Shown: positions 26,108 to 36,896 of the stretch, piece after piece
Layout of the letters: each line of letters starts with the position of its first letter
How positions within the stretch are numbered: position 1 is the first letter of the stretch
From: Helicobacter anatolicus
Lineage (GTDB): Bacteria; Campylobacterota; Campylobacteria; Campylobacterales; Helicobacteraceae
Assembly: GCF_021300615.1 (NCBI RefSeq)
Contig: NZ_JAJTMY010000001.1
Span: forward strand, 319,095-383,094
Reading direction: 5' to 3'
DNA length: 64,000 bases
Position numbers and translations under genes: made by a program
The notes under the pieces: model-generated
Seen by the model: only the letters and a program-made list of their open reading frames with translations
Told to the model about the DNA's origin: nothing
Databases searched by the model: none

Positions 26108-26953
26108 ATGATTCTTTTAGATGGTAAGCTTTTGGCAAAAAAGCAAGAAGAAAAAATGATTAAAGTAGTAGAAGAGTTGTATAAAAAAAATATTATACCA
26201 ACTTTGGCAGTGATTTTAGTAGGAGATGATGCAGCAAGTGCTTCCTATGTTAACATGAAGACAAAAGCCTCACATAGAATTGGTATTGATTCTATTACAA
26301 GAACTTATCATAAAAATATCACAGAAAATCAATTGCTTGAAGCAATTTATAAGTTTAATCATGATGAAGATGTTGATGGTATTTTGGTGCAGTTGCCTTT
26401 ACCAAGTCATATTAATACACAAAGAATTTTAGAAGCAATCGATCCCTTAAAAGATGTAGATGGATTTCATCCTTATAATGTGGGGAGAATGTATGCGGGA
26501 TTAAATGGATTTTTACCTGCAACTCCGATGGGTGTGATGGAATTGCTGAAGTTTTATGATATTGAAGTATTAGGAAAAAATGTTGTAATTGTAGGTGCGA
26601 GTAATATTGTTGGCAAACCTCTGGCTGCGTTGATGTTGCAAAGTGGAGCGACAATTAGCCTTTGTCATATTCATACAAAAGATATTAGTCTCTATACAAA
26701 ACAAGCGGATATCCTTTGCGTAGGTGTTGGTAAGCCCTCATTAATTACAAAAGATATGGTTAAAGAAGGAGTGGTTATTGTAGATATTGGAATCAATCGC
26801 TTGGAAGATGGAAGAATTGTAGGAGATGTGGATAGCGATGTAGTAAAAAAAAGTAGTTATTTCACACCTGTTCCTGGGGGTGTGGGTCCCATGACAATTG
26901 CATCTTTAATGCAAAATACTATTATTGCAGCTAAAAATAGAAAGGAAAAATAA
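26108..26953 (+). CDS. folD: Methylenetetrahydrofolate dehydrogenase/cyclohydrolase
   Basis: 281 residues. FolD oxidises 5,10-methylene-THF with NADP and hydrolyses the product to 10-formyl-THF for purine and formyl-Met synthesis. The motifs are clear: VGDDAASASYVNMKTKAS with the catalytic Lys of YVxxK, VDGILVQLPLP, ATPMGVMELL, VVIVGASNIVGKPLA (NADP binding) and PVPGGVGPMT near the end. Its stop overlaps the ATG of lepB by one base. It opens a block with the same content as Helicobacter pylori HP0569-0577. Confidence 0.96.
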   Translation: MILLDGKLLAKKQEEKMIKVVEELYKKNIIPTLAVILVGDDAASASYVNMKTKASHRIGIDSITRTYHKNITENQLLEAIYKFNHDEDVDGILVQLPLPSHINTQRILEAIDPLKDVDGFHPYNVGRMYAGLNGFLPATPMGVMELLKFYDIEVLGKNVVIVGASNIVGKPLAALMLQSGATISLCHIHTKDISLYTKQADILCVGVGKPSLITKDMVKEGVVIVDIGINRLEDGRIVGDVDSDVVKKSSYFTPVPGGVGPMTIASLMQNTIIAAKNRKEK

Positions 26954-27828
26954 TGAAAAAATTTTTAGAAGCCTTGTTGAGTTTTTCAAAGACTTGGACG
27001 GGTAGTATTATAATTATTTTATTGATTATTTTTTTTATAGCACAAGCTTTTATTATTCCTTCTCGATCAATGGTTGGGACATTGTATGAAGGAGATATGC
27101 TATTTGCCAAAAAATTTGCTTATGGGATCCCTATTCCTCGACTTCCTTGGGTAAATACACCAATTTTTCCAGATTTACATAATAATGGACATTTGATTGA
27201 AGGGAAGCGTCCAGAACGCGGGGATATTGTAGTATTTATGCCTCCACATAAAGATAATGTATATTTTGTAAAACGGAATTTTGCAATTGGAGGTGATGAG
27301 GTACTTTTTACTCAAAAAGGTTTATATTTGCACCATAAAGAAGGGAATGAATATATAAAAGCACATTATAAAGATGAGGAAAAAATAGAGTTTGCAGGAA
27401 AAATTTTTGTTCTTAATCCTTACATGAAAGAATATCATGGTATACATTATCAAAAAGATAATCAGACTTTTTATTTGATGCAGATGCTTGCAAATAGTAA
27501 AGATCAACTCAATTTTGACAATCATGGTAGAGAAAAAATTGCAATGCAGCCTATTGAATTGAATGGTGATTTGGTATTTTACAAAAAGATTCCACAAGAT
27601 GAATTTTTTATGATCGGGGATAATCGTGATAATAGTGAAGATTCTAGATTCTGGGATAGTGTGCCTTATTCTCGTATTGTTGGAATGCCATGGGTGGTTG
27701 TATTTAGCCTAAATTTGCGTAATAGTCAAGAAGCAGATGTGGCCAATAATCCTAAAAAGTTTTTAAGTATTCGTTGGGAGCGTATGTTTAAAAATATTAA
27801 AACTTTAGAAAAGGAAATGTTGCAGTAG
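26953..27828 (+). CDS. lepB: Signal peptidase I
   Basis: 291 residues. One N-terminal membrane helix (about residues 16-36) is followed by the catalytic serine in IPSRSM (about residue 40) and the general-base lysine in YFVKRNFAIGGDEV (about residue 97). GDNRDNSEDSRFWDSVP is the conserved C-terminal box. It cleaves signal peptides of exported proteins at the outer face of the inner membrane. It sits between folD and rpiB, as in Helicobacter pylori. Confidence 0.95.
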   Translation: MKKFLEALLSFSKTWTGSIIIILLIIFFIAQAFIIPSRSMVGTLYEGDMLFAKKFAYGIPIPRLPWVNTPIFPDLHNNGHLIEGKRPERGDIVVFMPPHKDNVYFVKRNFAIGGDEVLFTQKGLYLHHKEGNEYIKAHYKDEEKIEFAGKIFVLNPYMKEYHGIHYQKDNQTFYLMQMLANSKDQLNFDNHGREKIAMQPIELNGDLVFYKKIPQDEFFMIGDNRDNSEDSRFWDSVPYSRIVGMPWVVVFSLNLRNSQEADVANNPKKFLSIRWERMFKNIKTLEKEMLQ

Positions 27829-27891
27829 TTTAGATAAAAACTTTGGTTTTTTGCTAGAATTTTTATGAAATTAAAAAAAGGGTTTGATGAG

Positions 27892-28329
27892 ATGAAATAT
27901 TTTTTAGGAGCGGATCATGCAGGTATAAAACTTGCAAGCTTTGTAAAAGATTTTTTAAAACACAAAGGGCATGAGGTAGTATGTTTTTTGCCACAAGAAA
28001 AAAAGGTAGATTATCCTGATTATGCAAAAGAAGTGTGTAGGGCAGTTTTAAAAAATCAAGATTCCAGAGGAATTTTGATTTGTGGAACAGGAATTGGTAT
28101 GAGTATTTGTGCAAATCGTTTTAAGGGTATTCGTGCTGCTTTGTGTTTAGATGCTTATATGGCTAAAATGACGCGTTTACATAATGACGCAAATATTTTG
28201 TGTTTAGGAGAGCGTCTTTTAGGAGAAGGTATTGTAGAATCGATTTTAGAAGCTTTTGTGGATACAGAATTTGAGGGCGGTCGCCATTTGCAACGACTAG
28301 AAAAAATTGATGAGGGTGCACATGTTTGA
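27892..28329 (+). CDS. rpiB: Ribose 5-phosphate isomerase B
   Basis: 145 residues from ATG 27892, where the protein begins MKYFLGADHAGIKLAS as in other RpiB. The frame is open 9 codons further up but without family similarity. It interconverts ribose 5-phosphate and ribulose 5-phosphate. GADHAG holds the phosphate-binding His, CGTGIGMSICANRFKGIRAA the active-site Cys loop, and HNDANILCLGERLLG is the closing signature. The last bases overlap the start of the next gene. Confidence 0.93.
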   Translation: MKYFLGADHAGIKLASFVKDFLKHKGHEVVCFLPQEKKVDYPDYAKEVCRAVLKNQDSRGILICGTGIGMSICANRFKGIRAALCLDAYMAKMTRLHNDANILCLGERLLGEGIVESILEAFVDTEFEGGRHLQRLEKIDEGAHV

Positions 28330-28666
28330 TAATAATTTGGTTCGTTGGTTTTTGATAACAATCTTTATTATTTTTGTACTTTTTGTGGTTATTCGTGCAA
28401 TATTTTATAAATCTATCGCAGAAAAAGAAGAGCGTAATTCTGCTTCCATGAAGCTTACATTGCAAGAGGCAGAGATTTTGATACAAAAACATCAATTACA
28501 ATTACAAAGAGCATTAGGAAATATTGACTTACTAACTCAAGAGTTAAATAACTTAAAAAATGAATTAAAAACTGTAAAACAGAGAAATGCACAATATCGC
28601 ATGGACACTGATAAATATAAAACGCGCATTAAAGATCTAGAGCAAAAAATTGAGGCATTGTTATGA
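28322..28666 (+). CDS. Membrane-anchored coiled-coil protein, unknown function
   Basis: 114 residues from ATG 28322 (MFDNNLVRWF), behind GAGGGTG. An upstream in-frame ATG at 28307 lies within rpiB and has a poorer site. One membrane helix (about residues 8-30) is followed by a long heptad-rich coiled coil (residues 45-114, many L/Q/E/K). By position it matches HP0573 of Helicobacter pylori. It overlaps rpiB by 8 bases and apt by 4 (ATGA), so it is translationally coupled. The topology recalls small division or envelope scaffold proteins, which is only a guess. Confidence 0.7.
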   Translation: MFDNNLVRWFLITIFIIFVLFVVIRAIFYKSIAEKEERNSASMKLTLQEAEILIQKHQLQLQRALGNIDLLTQELNNLKNELKTVKQRNAQYRMDTDKYKTRIKDLEQKIEALL

Positions 28667-29213
28667 GTGGTTTGTCAATTGACGATTTAAAAATACAGAT
28701 TTTAGAAAATATTAGGATTATTAATGATTATCCTAAAAAAGGTATAAAATTTAGAGATATTACAACTTTGTTGCAACATAAAGACTTATTTTTTGCTTTG
28801 ATTGAGGTATTAAAAAATCGCTATGAAAAATATGAGATTGATTTTGTTGCGGGTATAGAATCTCGTGGATTTATTTTTGGTAGTCCTTTGGCATATGCAC
28901 TAAAAAAAGGTTTTGTGCCTATTCGCAAAAAAGGAAAATTACCTTACAAAGTATTTCAAAAAGAATATTTATTAGAGTATGGAAGTGATACTTTAGAGAT
29001 TCATCAAGATGCATTTTGTGGTGTTTTAAATCCTAAAGTATTATTAATTGATGATTTGATAGCTACAGGTGGAACTGCTAAGGCGAGTGAAGAGTTGATT
29101 ATGCAAGCGGGTGGAGAATGTATTGAGGCGTGCTTTTTGATGGATTTAAAAATGCTTAGTCAAGATGTCAAATTAAAGGCAAATGTTTTTAGTGTTTTGG
29201 AGCTTTGGGATTG

Positions 29214-29214
<1 letters not shown>
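28663..29214 (+). CDS. apt: Adenine phosphoribosyltransferase
   Basis: 183 residues. It salvages adenine to AMP using PRPP. The type I phosphoribosyltransferase motif is VLLIDDLIATGGTAKAS (about residues 125-141). GIESRGFIFGSPLAYAL and FVPIRKKGKLPYKV are the other Apt signatures. The start overlaps the upstream stop by ATGA, and the stop overlaps the dedA start. Confidence 0.95.
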
Positions 29215-31345
<2,131 letters not shown>

Positions 31346-31346
31346 A

Positions 31347-32447
31347 ATGGGATTATCAATTGGAATAGTTGGTCTGCCAAATGTTGGAAAGTCAAGCACT
31401 TTTAATGCACTTACAAAGGCACAAAATGCGCAATCTGCAAATTACCCATTTTGTACAATCGAGCCTAATAAGGCGGTTGTAGAAGTACCTGATGCAAGGT
31501 TGCATCATATTGCAAAAATTATTAATCCAGAAAAGATTTTGCATTCTATGGTGGAGTTTGTTGATATTGCTGGTCTTGTGAAAGGAGCAAGTAAGGGCGA
31601 GGGATTAGGGAATCAATTCTTAGCAAATATTAAAGAAACAGATGTAATTTTGCATTTGGTGCGATGTTTTGATGATGAAAATATCACTCATGTGGAAGGA
31701 AGTATAGATCCTATTAGAGATGTTGAGATTATTGATCTAGAATTAATTCTAGCTGATTTGGCAACTTTGCAAAAAAGGATTGAAAAACTAGCTAGACAAG
31801 CAAAAGCAGATAAAGAAGCAAAGGCAATGTTAGAGCTTGCAGAAGCTTTACAAAAACATTTAGAAGAAGGAAAACCTGTAAGAAATTTTGAAAAGCAAGA
31901 TAATGAAGAGTTTTATCTTTTAAATCGTGAATTGCGTTTTTTGAGTAATAAGGAAGTGATTTTTGGAGCTAATGTGTCAGAGGATGATTTGGCAGGAGAT
32001 AATACTTATGTAACGCGACTTAAAGAATATGCACAAAAAAATGGTTGTGAAATTATTAAGCTTTGTGCAAAGCTTGAAGAAGATATGGTAAGCATGAGTG
32101 ATGAGGAAAAAAAAGAGTTTTTAGAGAGCATGGGGTGTTCTGAGAGTGGTTTGGAGCAAATTATTCGCACGGGATTTTATAAATTAGGGCTTATTAGTTA
32201 TTTTACAGCGGGGGTAAAAGAAGTGCGATCTTGGACAATTAAAAAAGGAGATAGTGCACCTGTGGCTGCAGGGGTAATTCATAAGGATTTTGAAAAGGGC
32301 TTTATTCGTGCTGAGACAATAGCATATGATGATTTTATCAAATATGGTGGTGAGGCAAAATGCAAAGAAGCAGGGGTTTTGCGTATTGAAGGGAAGGATT
32401 ATATTGTCCAAGATGGGGATATTATGCACTTTAGATTTAATGTATAA
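31347..32447 (+). CDS. ychF: YchF/Ola1-type ATPase
   Basis: 366 residues. An Obg-family P-loop protein that prefers ATP and binds ribosomes. G1 is GLPNVGKSSTFNALT (residues 8-22), G3 is DIAGLVKGASKGEGLG, and the usual GTP-specifying NKxD is altered, as is typical of YchF. A C-terminal TGS domain is present (SYFTAGVKEVRSWTIKKG to the end). It closes the folD-to-ychF operon. The next gene is on the opposite strand, after 83 bp. Confidence 0.95.
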   Translation: MGLSIGIVGLPNVGKSSTFNALTKAQNAQSANYPFCTIEPNKAVVEVPDARLHHIAKIINPEKILHSMVEFVDIAGLVKGASKGEGLGNQFLANIKETDVILHLVRCFDDENITHVEGSIDPIRDVEIIDLELILADLATLQKRIEKLARQAKADKEAKAMLELAEALQKHLEEGKPVRNFEKQDNEEFYLLNRELRFLSNKEVIFGANVSEDDLAGDNTYVTRLKEYAQKNGCEIIKLCAKLEEDMVSMSDEEKKEFLESMGCSESGLEQIIRTGFYKLGLISYFTAGVKEVRSWTIKKGDSAPVAAGVIHKDFEKGFIRAETIAYDDFIKYGGEAKCKEAGVLRIEGKDYIVQDGDIMHFRFNV

Positions 32448-32530
32448 AATATAGAATTTTTATAGAGAATTAAAAAATCCGTTTTTTTTGTGTTTTGCTT
32501 AGAATGGATTTAGTGGTTTTATTTTTTTGT

Positions 32531-33232
32531 TTAAGAAGCTTTGATTTTTAATTCATAACTAAAAATTTCAGGACTTGCAGCATGAAATGCACTACAAGTG
32601 ATTTTGTTCCAAAATTTATTATTGATTTTATAAAGTTTTAGAAAAAATTGACGCATGAGTTTTTTGATTCCTTTGAGGTCATCAAGGCAATCTTTATCAA
32701 GGAATTCAAGGTTTTCAAAACCTGCCATTTTTAAGACATAGATTAAACTACCAGATGTAAATAAAACATTATGGGTAAAGTCTTCATAGGCCCAGTAAGC
32801 ACCTGTATGGCTCTGTGCATTTGGTACAGCAATAAGTAGCATTCCCTTATCTTTAAGAAGATGAGATTTGAGATATTTTAACAATGGAATGATTTGGTCT
32901 TTTGGAAAATGTTCTAATACATGAGTGATAAATATGATATCAAATTTTTCGATAGGTTGATAGGTAAAAATATCTTCTACAACTTCTGCATCAAGTCCTT
33001 GATTTTTGCAAGATTCTATTGCCTGAAGATTAATATCAATCCCTTTTACTTGCCCCCCCCCCCTTGCTGTTTTTAAGATTTGAGAAATCGCTAGGAGATT
33101 TTGACCAAAACCGCAACCAAAATCTAAAATTTTTGCATTTAAATTTTTGTGAATAATATTTGCCATATAGCTAGGTAGTTTATAATTTTCATAAGTAAGG
33201 GGGCTTATTCCTCTTGCATTAAAATAATCCAT
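32531..33232 (-). CDS. Phase-variable SAM methyltransferase of the glycan island (in frame)
   Basis: 233 residues, class I SAM methyltransferase of the UbiG/Methyltransf_23 type. Motif I is KILDFGCGFGQNLLAIS (about residues 35-51), then VKGIDINLQAIESC, FDIIFITHVLEHFP and LIAVPNAQSHTG. A run of 11 G in the coding strand (plus 33053-33063) encodes the RGGG between the first two motifs. With 11 bases the frame is open, so it is read here as ON. Presumably it methylates a sugar on the lipooligosaccharide or another surface glycan. It is the last gene of the minus-strand island. Confidence 0.82.
   Translation of the reverse strand: MDYFNARGISPLTYENYKLPSYMANIIHKNLNAKILDFGCGFGQNLLAISQILKTARGGGQVKGIDINLQAIESCKNQGLDAEVVEDIFTYQPIEKFDIIFITHVLEHFPKDQIIPLLKYLKSHLLKDKGMLLIAVPNAQSHTGAYWAYEDFTHNVLFTSGSLIYVLKMAGFENLEFLDKDCLDDLKGIKKLMRQFFLKLYKINNKFWNKITCSAFHAASPEIFSYELKIKAS
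33053..33063. repeat. Poly-C tract, 11 bases, in the methyltransferase
   Basis: An uninterrupted C11 on the plus strand, in the coding region, frame intact at this length. A loss or gain of one base truncates the protein after about residue 60. Confidence 0.95.
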
Positions 33233-33277
33233 AAAGATCCTTATTTTTTTGGGTAGTAATTTAATATCGTATAAAAA

Positions 33278-34052
33278 TCAGTTTTGTAAAATGATTTTTG
33301 AATCTTCTTGAGTTTTGCTTTGCATAAAAAATTTTGGTAGAAGATGAAACCCTATTTTACTTAATATAATAATACTTTTGAAGATAAATTTAGGAAATTT
33401 TTTTGTTGTAAAAAGATGAATATTGCGATAAGAATAAAAATAAAGTTGGTGTTTTTTTGCAAGGACTTCAAGACTTTTGTAAGAATAAAAACTAATATGT
33501 TGCCCATGAGAAAAACCATAATACCACCATGTTTGCTCTCCATTGAAGGGTGGAACTTCAGAGGGGATTAGCTCAGTTGAGAATAAAATATTTTTTGATA
33601 TTTTTAATAAAGATTCTAATGTTTTTTGTGGATCTTCAAGATGTTCAAAAACTTCAAAAGATACAATTAAATCTATTGGGGTTTGATGGCAAAAAGTAAA
33701 GGGTTTGGCAAAAATATTTTGTGCATAAGCATCATAATAAAATGTTGAAAAACCAATATCTCTTAGCATTCTTACTAAAATACCATACCCCCCCCCAGTC
33801 AAGAATCTTTGCTTTTTTGCCAAATAAAAAATACGCAAGAGTAGAGATGGTTTTTTGTAAAAAAAGATTGCGAGAGAGGATTCCTGTGTCTGATGCATTA
33901 ATTGCTTCTGTGTAACTTTCATCAAGCCAAAAAGCTTTTTGACATTGGATAAAACCGCAGTTTTTACATTTAAAAAAAGGAATTTGATATTTGTTTAATA
34001 TAGGGGCATTAAAAATAAAATTACAGGTTGTTTGACAGATTTTGCATTGCAT
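33278..34052 (-). CDS. Phase-variable zinc-finger methyltransferase (out of frame)
   Basis: The gene reads in two frames. The first 90 residues from ATG 34052 have four cysteines in CKICQ and CKNC pairs, a zinc-ribbon start typical of sugar C-methyltransferase-like proteins, and reach KILDWGG, the beginning of SAM motif I. At the G9 run (plus 33788-33796) the frame is lost and stops after about 16 codons. The rest of the methyltransferase (GYGILVRMLRDIGFSTFYYD, VSFEVFEHLEDP) lies in the next frame down to 33278. Runs of 8 or 11 G would join them into DWGG(G)YG. It is read here as OFF. It starts 2 bases after the GT9 gene. Confidence 0.83.
33788..33796. repeat. Poly-C tract, 9 bases, breaking the methyltransferase frame
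   Basis: C9 on the plus strand within SAM motif I of the gene at 33278-34052. 8 or 11 bases would restore the frame. Confidence 0.95.
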
Positions 34053-34054
34053 AA

Positions 34055-35473
34055 TTATCCTTTGAGATGATTTTTTAAGATAGAAATGACATCTTGCGCT
34101 TTTATGGCATTAATGTCAAGTCTACTTTCTTGTAAAAAGTTTGAAAAAATGGCGTAGGCACTGGGATTTTTTCGTACAATGGGGTGGTAGATTCCATAGT
34201 ATTCACCTCCTAAATCCTTTGGATAGGGGGTGAATCTATGGAAGTGATTGCCATTATACACGACAAAAATTTTGTCGTGTCTAATGGCCTTAGCAATGTG
34301 CACACAAGATGTTTCATTGCTAAGTAGTTGATTGCCATTATACACGATTTTTGCAACCTCACTAAGTGAGGTTGCACCACAAAGATTTATACTTGTTTGA
34401 TGAGAAATATTTTTTTGAATATATTCCCCAGTATCTCTATCTTCTTTGCCACCACAAATTACAATATTTAAGCCTTGTTGTGCAAGAAAGTTTCCTACTT
34501 TTATAAAAGAGTTGGCACTCCATTTGCGATAAGGATTTGAAGCACCGATAAATAAAACTGCATAAGGTTTAGGAAGTTGGAATTTTTGTAAAACTATATC
34601 AGGATTTTTAAGTTCAAGTAAAAAAGGTATATTTTTATCATTGAGAAATGTACTAAAAAATTCTTGATTCCTGTGAAATTCAAAAGTGACTTGCGGGGAG
34701 CTTGGAAGGATTTGTGTATAAAATTTATCAAAGTATTTTTTAAATTTAAGACTAAGATTTGAAGTATTACCTGTGGAGGTGATTTTATTTTCAGCAGTGA
34801 TAAAATGTGCGATTTGCTCACTGATTAAATCTCGACTAAAAAGAGGGTTTAGTAGGGTTGTAAAATGATTTTTTTTAAGTAAAAAAAGAATCTTTAGTCG
34901 ATAGAAAGGATTTTTAAGGAATTGTTTTCTATTGATAGGGATAAAAGTATCCACATAATCTTTGTCAAAAGTATTAAATAGCTCTTGATAAGCGATATTA
35001 CCAATAAGTGTGATTTTTCCATATTTTTCGTTAAGTGGTTTGAGGAAATTGCGAAATAAAATATAATCCCCAATTGCATCTGTTTTGATAATGACAAGTC
35101 CCTTTTTTTCTCCTTTTTTTTGGAAAATTTGAAGTAAAATTCTTGATAAAAAGTCAAATATTTCATAGAAAAAAAATCGAATAATTTTTAGAAAAGATTT
35201 TGTGATTTGAGGTTTTTGTGGAATATAATAAAGTATTTCTTGATTTTTAGCAAGACTTTTTTCAGTTTCATCTGGCATGAAAATAAGGTCGCAATGCAAA
35301 AATGCATTTTCTTTTTGAGAAAGTGTTTTTATCGCTAAATTTTTTTTTGCAATTACATCTAAAATATTTTGATTTTTGCTTGAAAATAGTAGTTCTTTTT
35401 GTAGATATCGCAAGGAAAAAAGAAAATCAAGAAGTAGTTTTTTGTCTGTATTTTTGCCAAGATAAATATGCAT
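34055..35473 (-). CDS. Glycosyltransferase family 9 (heptosyltransferase-like)
   Basis: 472 residues. The C-terminal part has the GT9 nucleotide-sugar region: YAVLFIGASNPYRKWSANSF, NIVICGGKEDRDTGEYI, LCGATSLSEVAKIV and LLSNETSCVHIAKA. The N-terminal part has LVIIKTDAIGDYILFRNFLKPL, matching the start of heptosyltransferases. About 100 extra residues precede it. It is expected to add heptose or a related sugar to the lipooligosaccharide core at the inner membrane. No homopolymer tract lies in it, unlike the other six genes of the island. Confidence 0.82.
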   Translation of the reverse strand: MHIYLGKNTDKKLLLDFLFSLRYLQKELLFSSKNQNILDVIAKKNLAIKTLSQKENAFLHCDLIFMPDETEKSLAKNQEILYYIPQKPQITKSFLKIIRFFFYEIFDFLSRILLQIFQKKGEKKGLVIIKTDAIGDYILFRNFLKPLNEKYGKITLIGNIAYQELFNTFDKDYVDTFIPINRKQFLKNPFYRLKILFLLKKNHFTTLLNPLFSRDLISEQIAHFITAENKITSTGNTSNLSLKFKKYFDKFYTQILPSSPQVTFEFHRNQEFFSTFLNDKNIPFLLELKNPDIVLQKFQLPKPYAVLFIGASNPYRKWSANSFIKVGNFLAQQGLNIVICGGKEDRDTGEYIQKNISHQTSINLCGATSLSEVAKIVYNGNQLLSNETSCVHIAKAIRHDKIFVVYNGNHFHRFTPYPKDLGGEYYGIYHPIVRKNPSAYAIFSNFLQESRLDINAIKAQDVISILKNHLKG

Positions 35474-35671
35474 AAAATGCCTCAGAGTAAAATAAATACC
35501 GATATTATAGCAAATTTTCTTTCATCCTTATAGGTTTAAAAAGCCCTTAGTATAAAGCGCATCTTTGTTTTTTGATAAATAAGATTGTGTTTTGATGCTT
35601 TATAGATTTTTTTGTAAAATTTTTAACAAATATTGATTGGTATTTTTTCAAAATAAACTCCATAATATTTT

Positions 35672-36883
35672 TTAGGTTGATAGATGAGTTTCTAGGATTT
35701 TAAGTGCAGTTTTTAAAGCTTGAGGATTGATATAAACATTTTCTTTTTGAGGATGCATGGAAGTGTCTGGAGTTTCTCCAACTAAATAAGAATAGCGACA
35801 ATGTTTAAGTAATGCTTTAAGTTGAGGACTATTGTCAAAATAATATTGTGAAAAGATCTCAAAAACATAAATTTCATCATTTGCAAATAAAATATTATCT
35901 AGTCCGGATCCATGTAAAGATGCAATACAAATTACTTGTGAAAAAAGTTCTATAATTTGTTTAAAATTTAAAATATCTGGAAAAACAATTTCATAACCAA
36001 AACTTTTAAAAATTTCTTCTACTTCATGGTTGTTTTCAATAAGACGATTAGAATTTTCAGGGCGTTTTAAAAAGATTTTTTTATGTGGTTTTATATTTTT
36101 GGGTTTAAAAGAATCAAATATTTTTGCGATTGCACTGTGAAATGCATTGGTGCGATAGTGTAAATAACCTCTATATTCAATAAATTCATAATCTTTAGTA
36201 AGTGTGGGGATGATAATATTTTTTGCTCTTAAGGTTATAGATAAACAAGAAGAGATAATTTTACGGGTGGGGATATTAAAAATTTTAATAAGTTCTTTTT
36301 GAAATGATTTGGAGTTTGGTAGAATATAATAATCTATTTTTATATTTGTTAATCTTTCAAATTGTTGAATTTGATAGAGATTAAAGGCTACATCTGCAAT
36401 GAGATGTCCATAACAATTCTCTATATCAGGACGCGTTAATAAAGCAACATTTGCGTGGATGTTTTTTGCAAACAGAAGTTTAAAGCGGGTTTTAATATTT
36501 TTATAAAGAGGAAAAAGACTATTTATAAATACTCTTGCCCCCCCCCCCTCGGGTTTTTTTGCCTTTTGTGCTTTTAAACTTTGATAAAAAAGTGGATGTG
36601 TTTTACAGCTTGTTTGCTCGATTAAAAATTTTTTACTTTGTGTGAGAATGATTTCTTGATTGCTAAAACAATACGCATTTGGAAGCATATAAACATTAAA
36701 TTCTTGTGTTTTATGACGATAGGGTCTAAATGCTTTATGATGATTTCCAAAGATATCTTTTAAATAAAAGTTATAGTCCCCGCCATTGATATAAATTTCT
36801 TCAGATGGAAAGATTGTTTTTTGCATAATAATTTCATGATTTTGTAAAGCTTCTTGTATTGTAGTATGTTTGAGTAATAGCAT
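35672..36883 (-). CDS. Phase-variable glycosyltransferase family 61 protein (in frame)
   Basis: 403 residues. The C-terminal half shows GT61/DUF563 features: HAKNII-type segments, KIFLKRPENSNRLIENNHEV, FKQIIELFSQVICIASLHGSGLDNILFANDEIYVFEIF. Substrates in this family vary (pentose, GlcNAc and others), so the sugar is unknown. An 11-base G run in the coding strand (plus 36538-36548) encodes PEGGGAR at about residue 113. The frame is open at this length, so it is read here as ON. 198 bp separate it from the GT9 gene; nothing is seen there. Confidence 0.8.
   Translation of the reverse strand: MLLLKHTTIQEALQNHEIIMQKTIFPSEEIYINGGDYNFYLKDIFGNHHKAFRPYRHKTQEFNVYMLPNAYCFSNQEIILTQSKKFLIEQTSCKTHPLFYQSLKAQKAKKPEGGGARVFINSLFPLYKNIKTRFKLLFAKNIHANVALLTRPDIENCYGHLIADVAFNLYQIQQFERLTNIKIDYYILPNSKSFQKELIKIFNIPTRKIISSCLSITLRAKNIIIPTLTKDYEFIEYRGYLHYRTNAFHSAIAKIFDSFKPKNIKPHKKIFLKRPENSNRLIENNHEVEEIFKSFGYEIVFPDILNFKQIIELFSQVICIASLHGSGLDNILFANDEIYVFEIFSQYYFDNSPQLKALLKHCRYSYLVGETPDTSMHPQKENVYINPQALKTALKILETHLST
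36538..36548. repeat. Poly-C tract, 11 bases, in the GT61 gene
   Basis: C11 on the plus strand, inside codons for Glu-Gly-Gly-Gly-Ala. The frame is open at 11. Confidence 0.95.
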
Positions 36884-36896
36884 TTTAAGAAATTCC

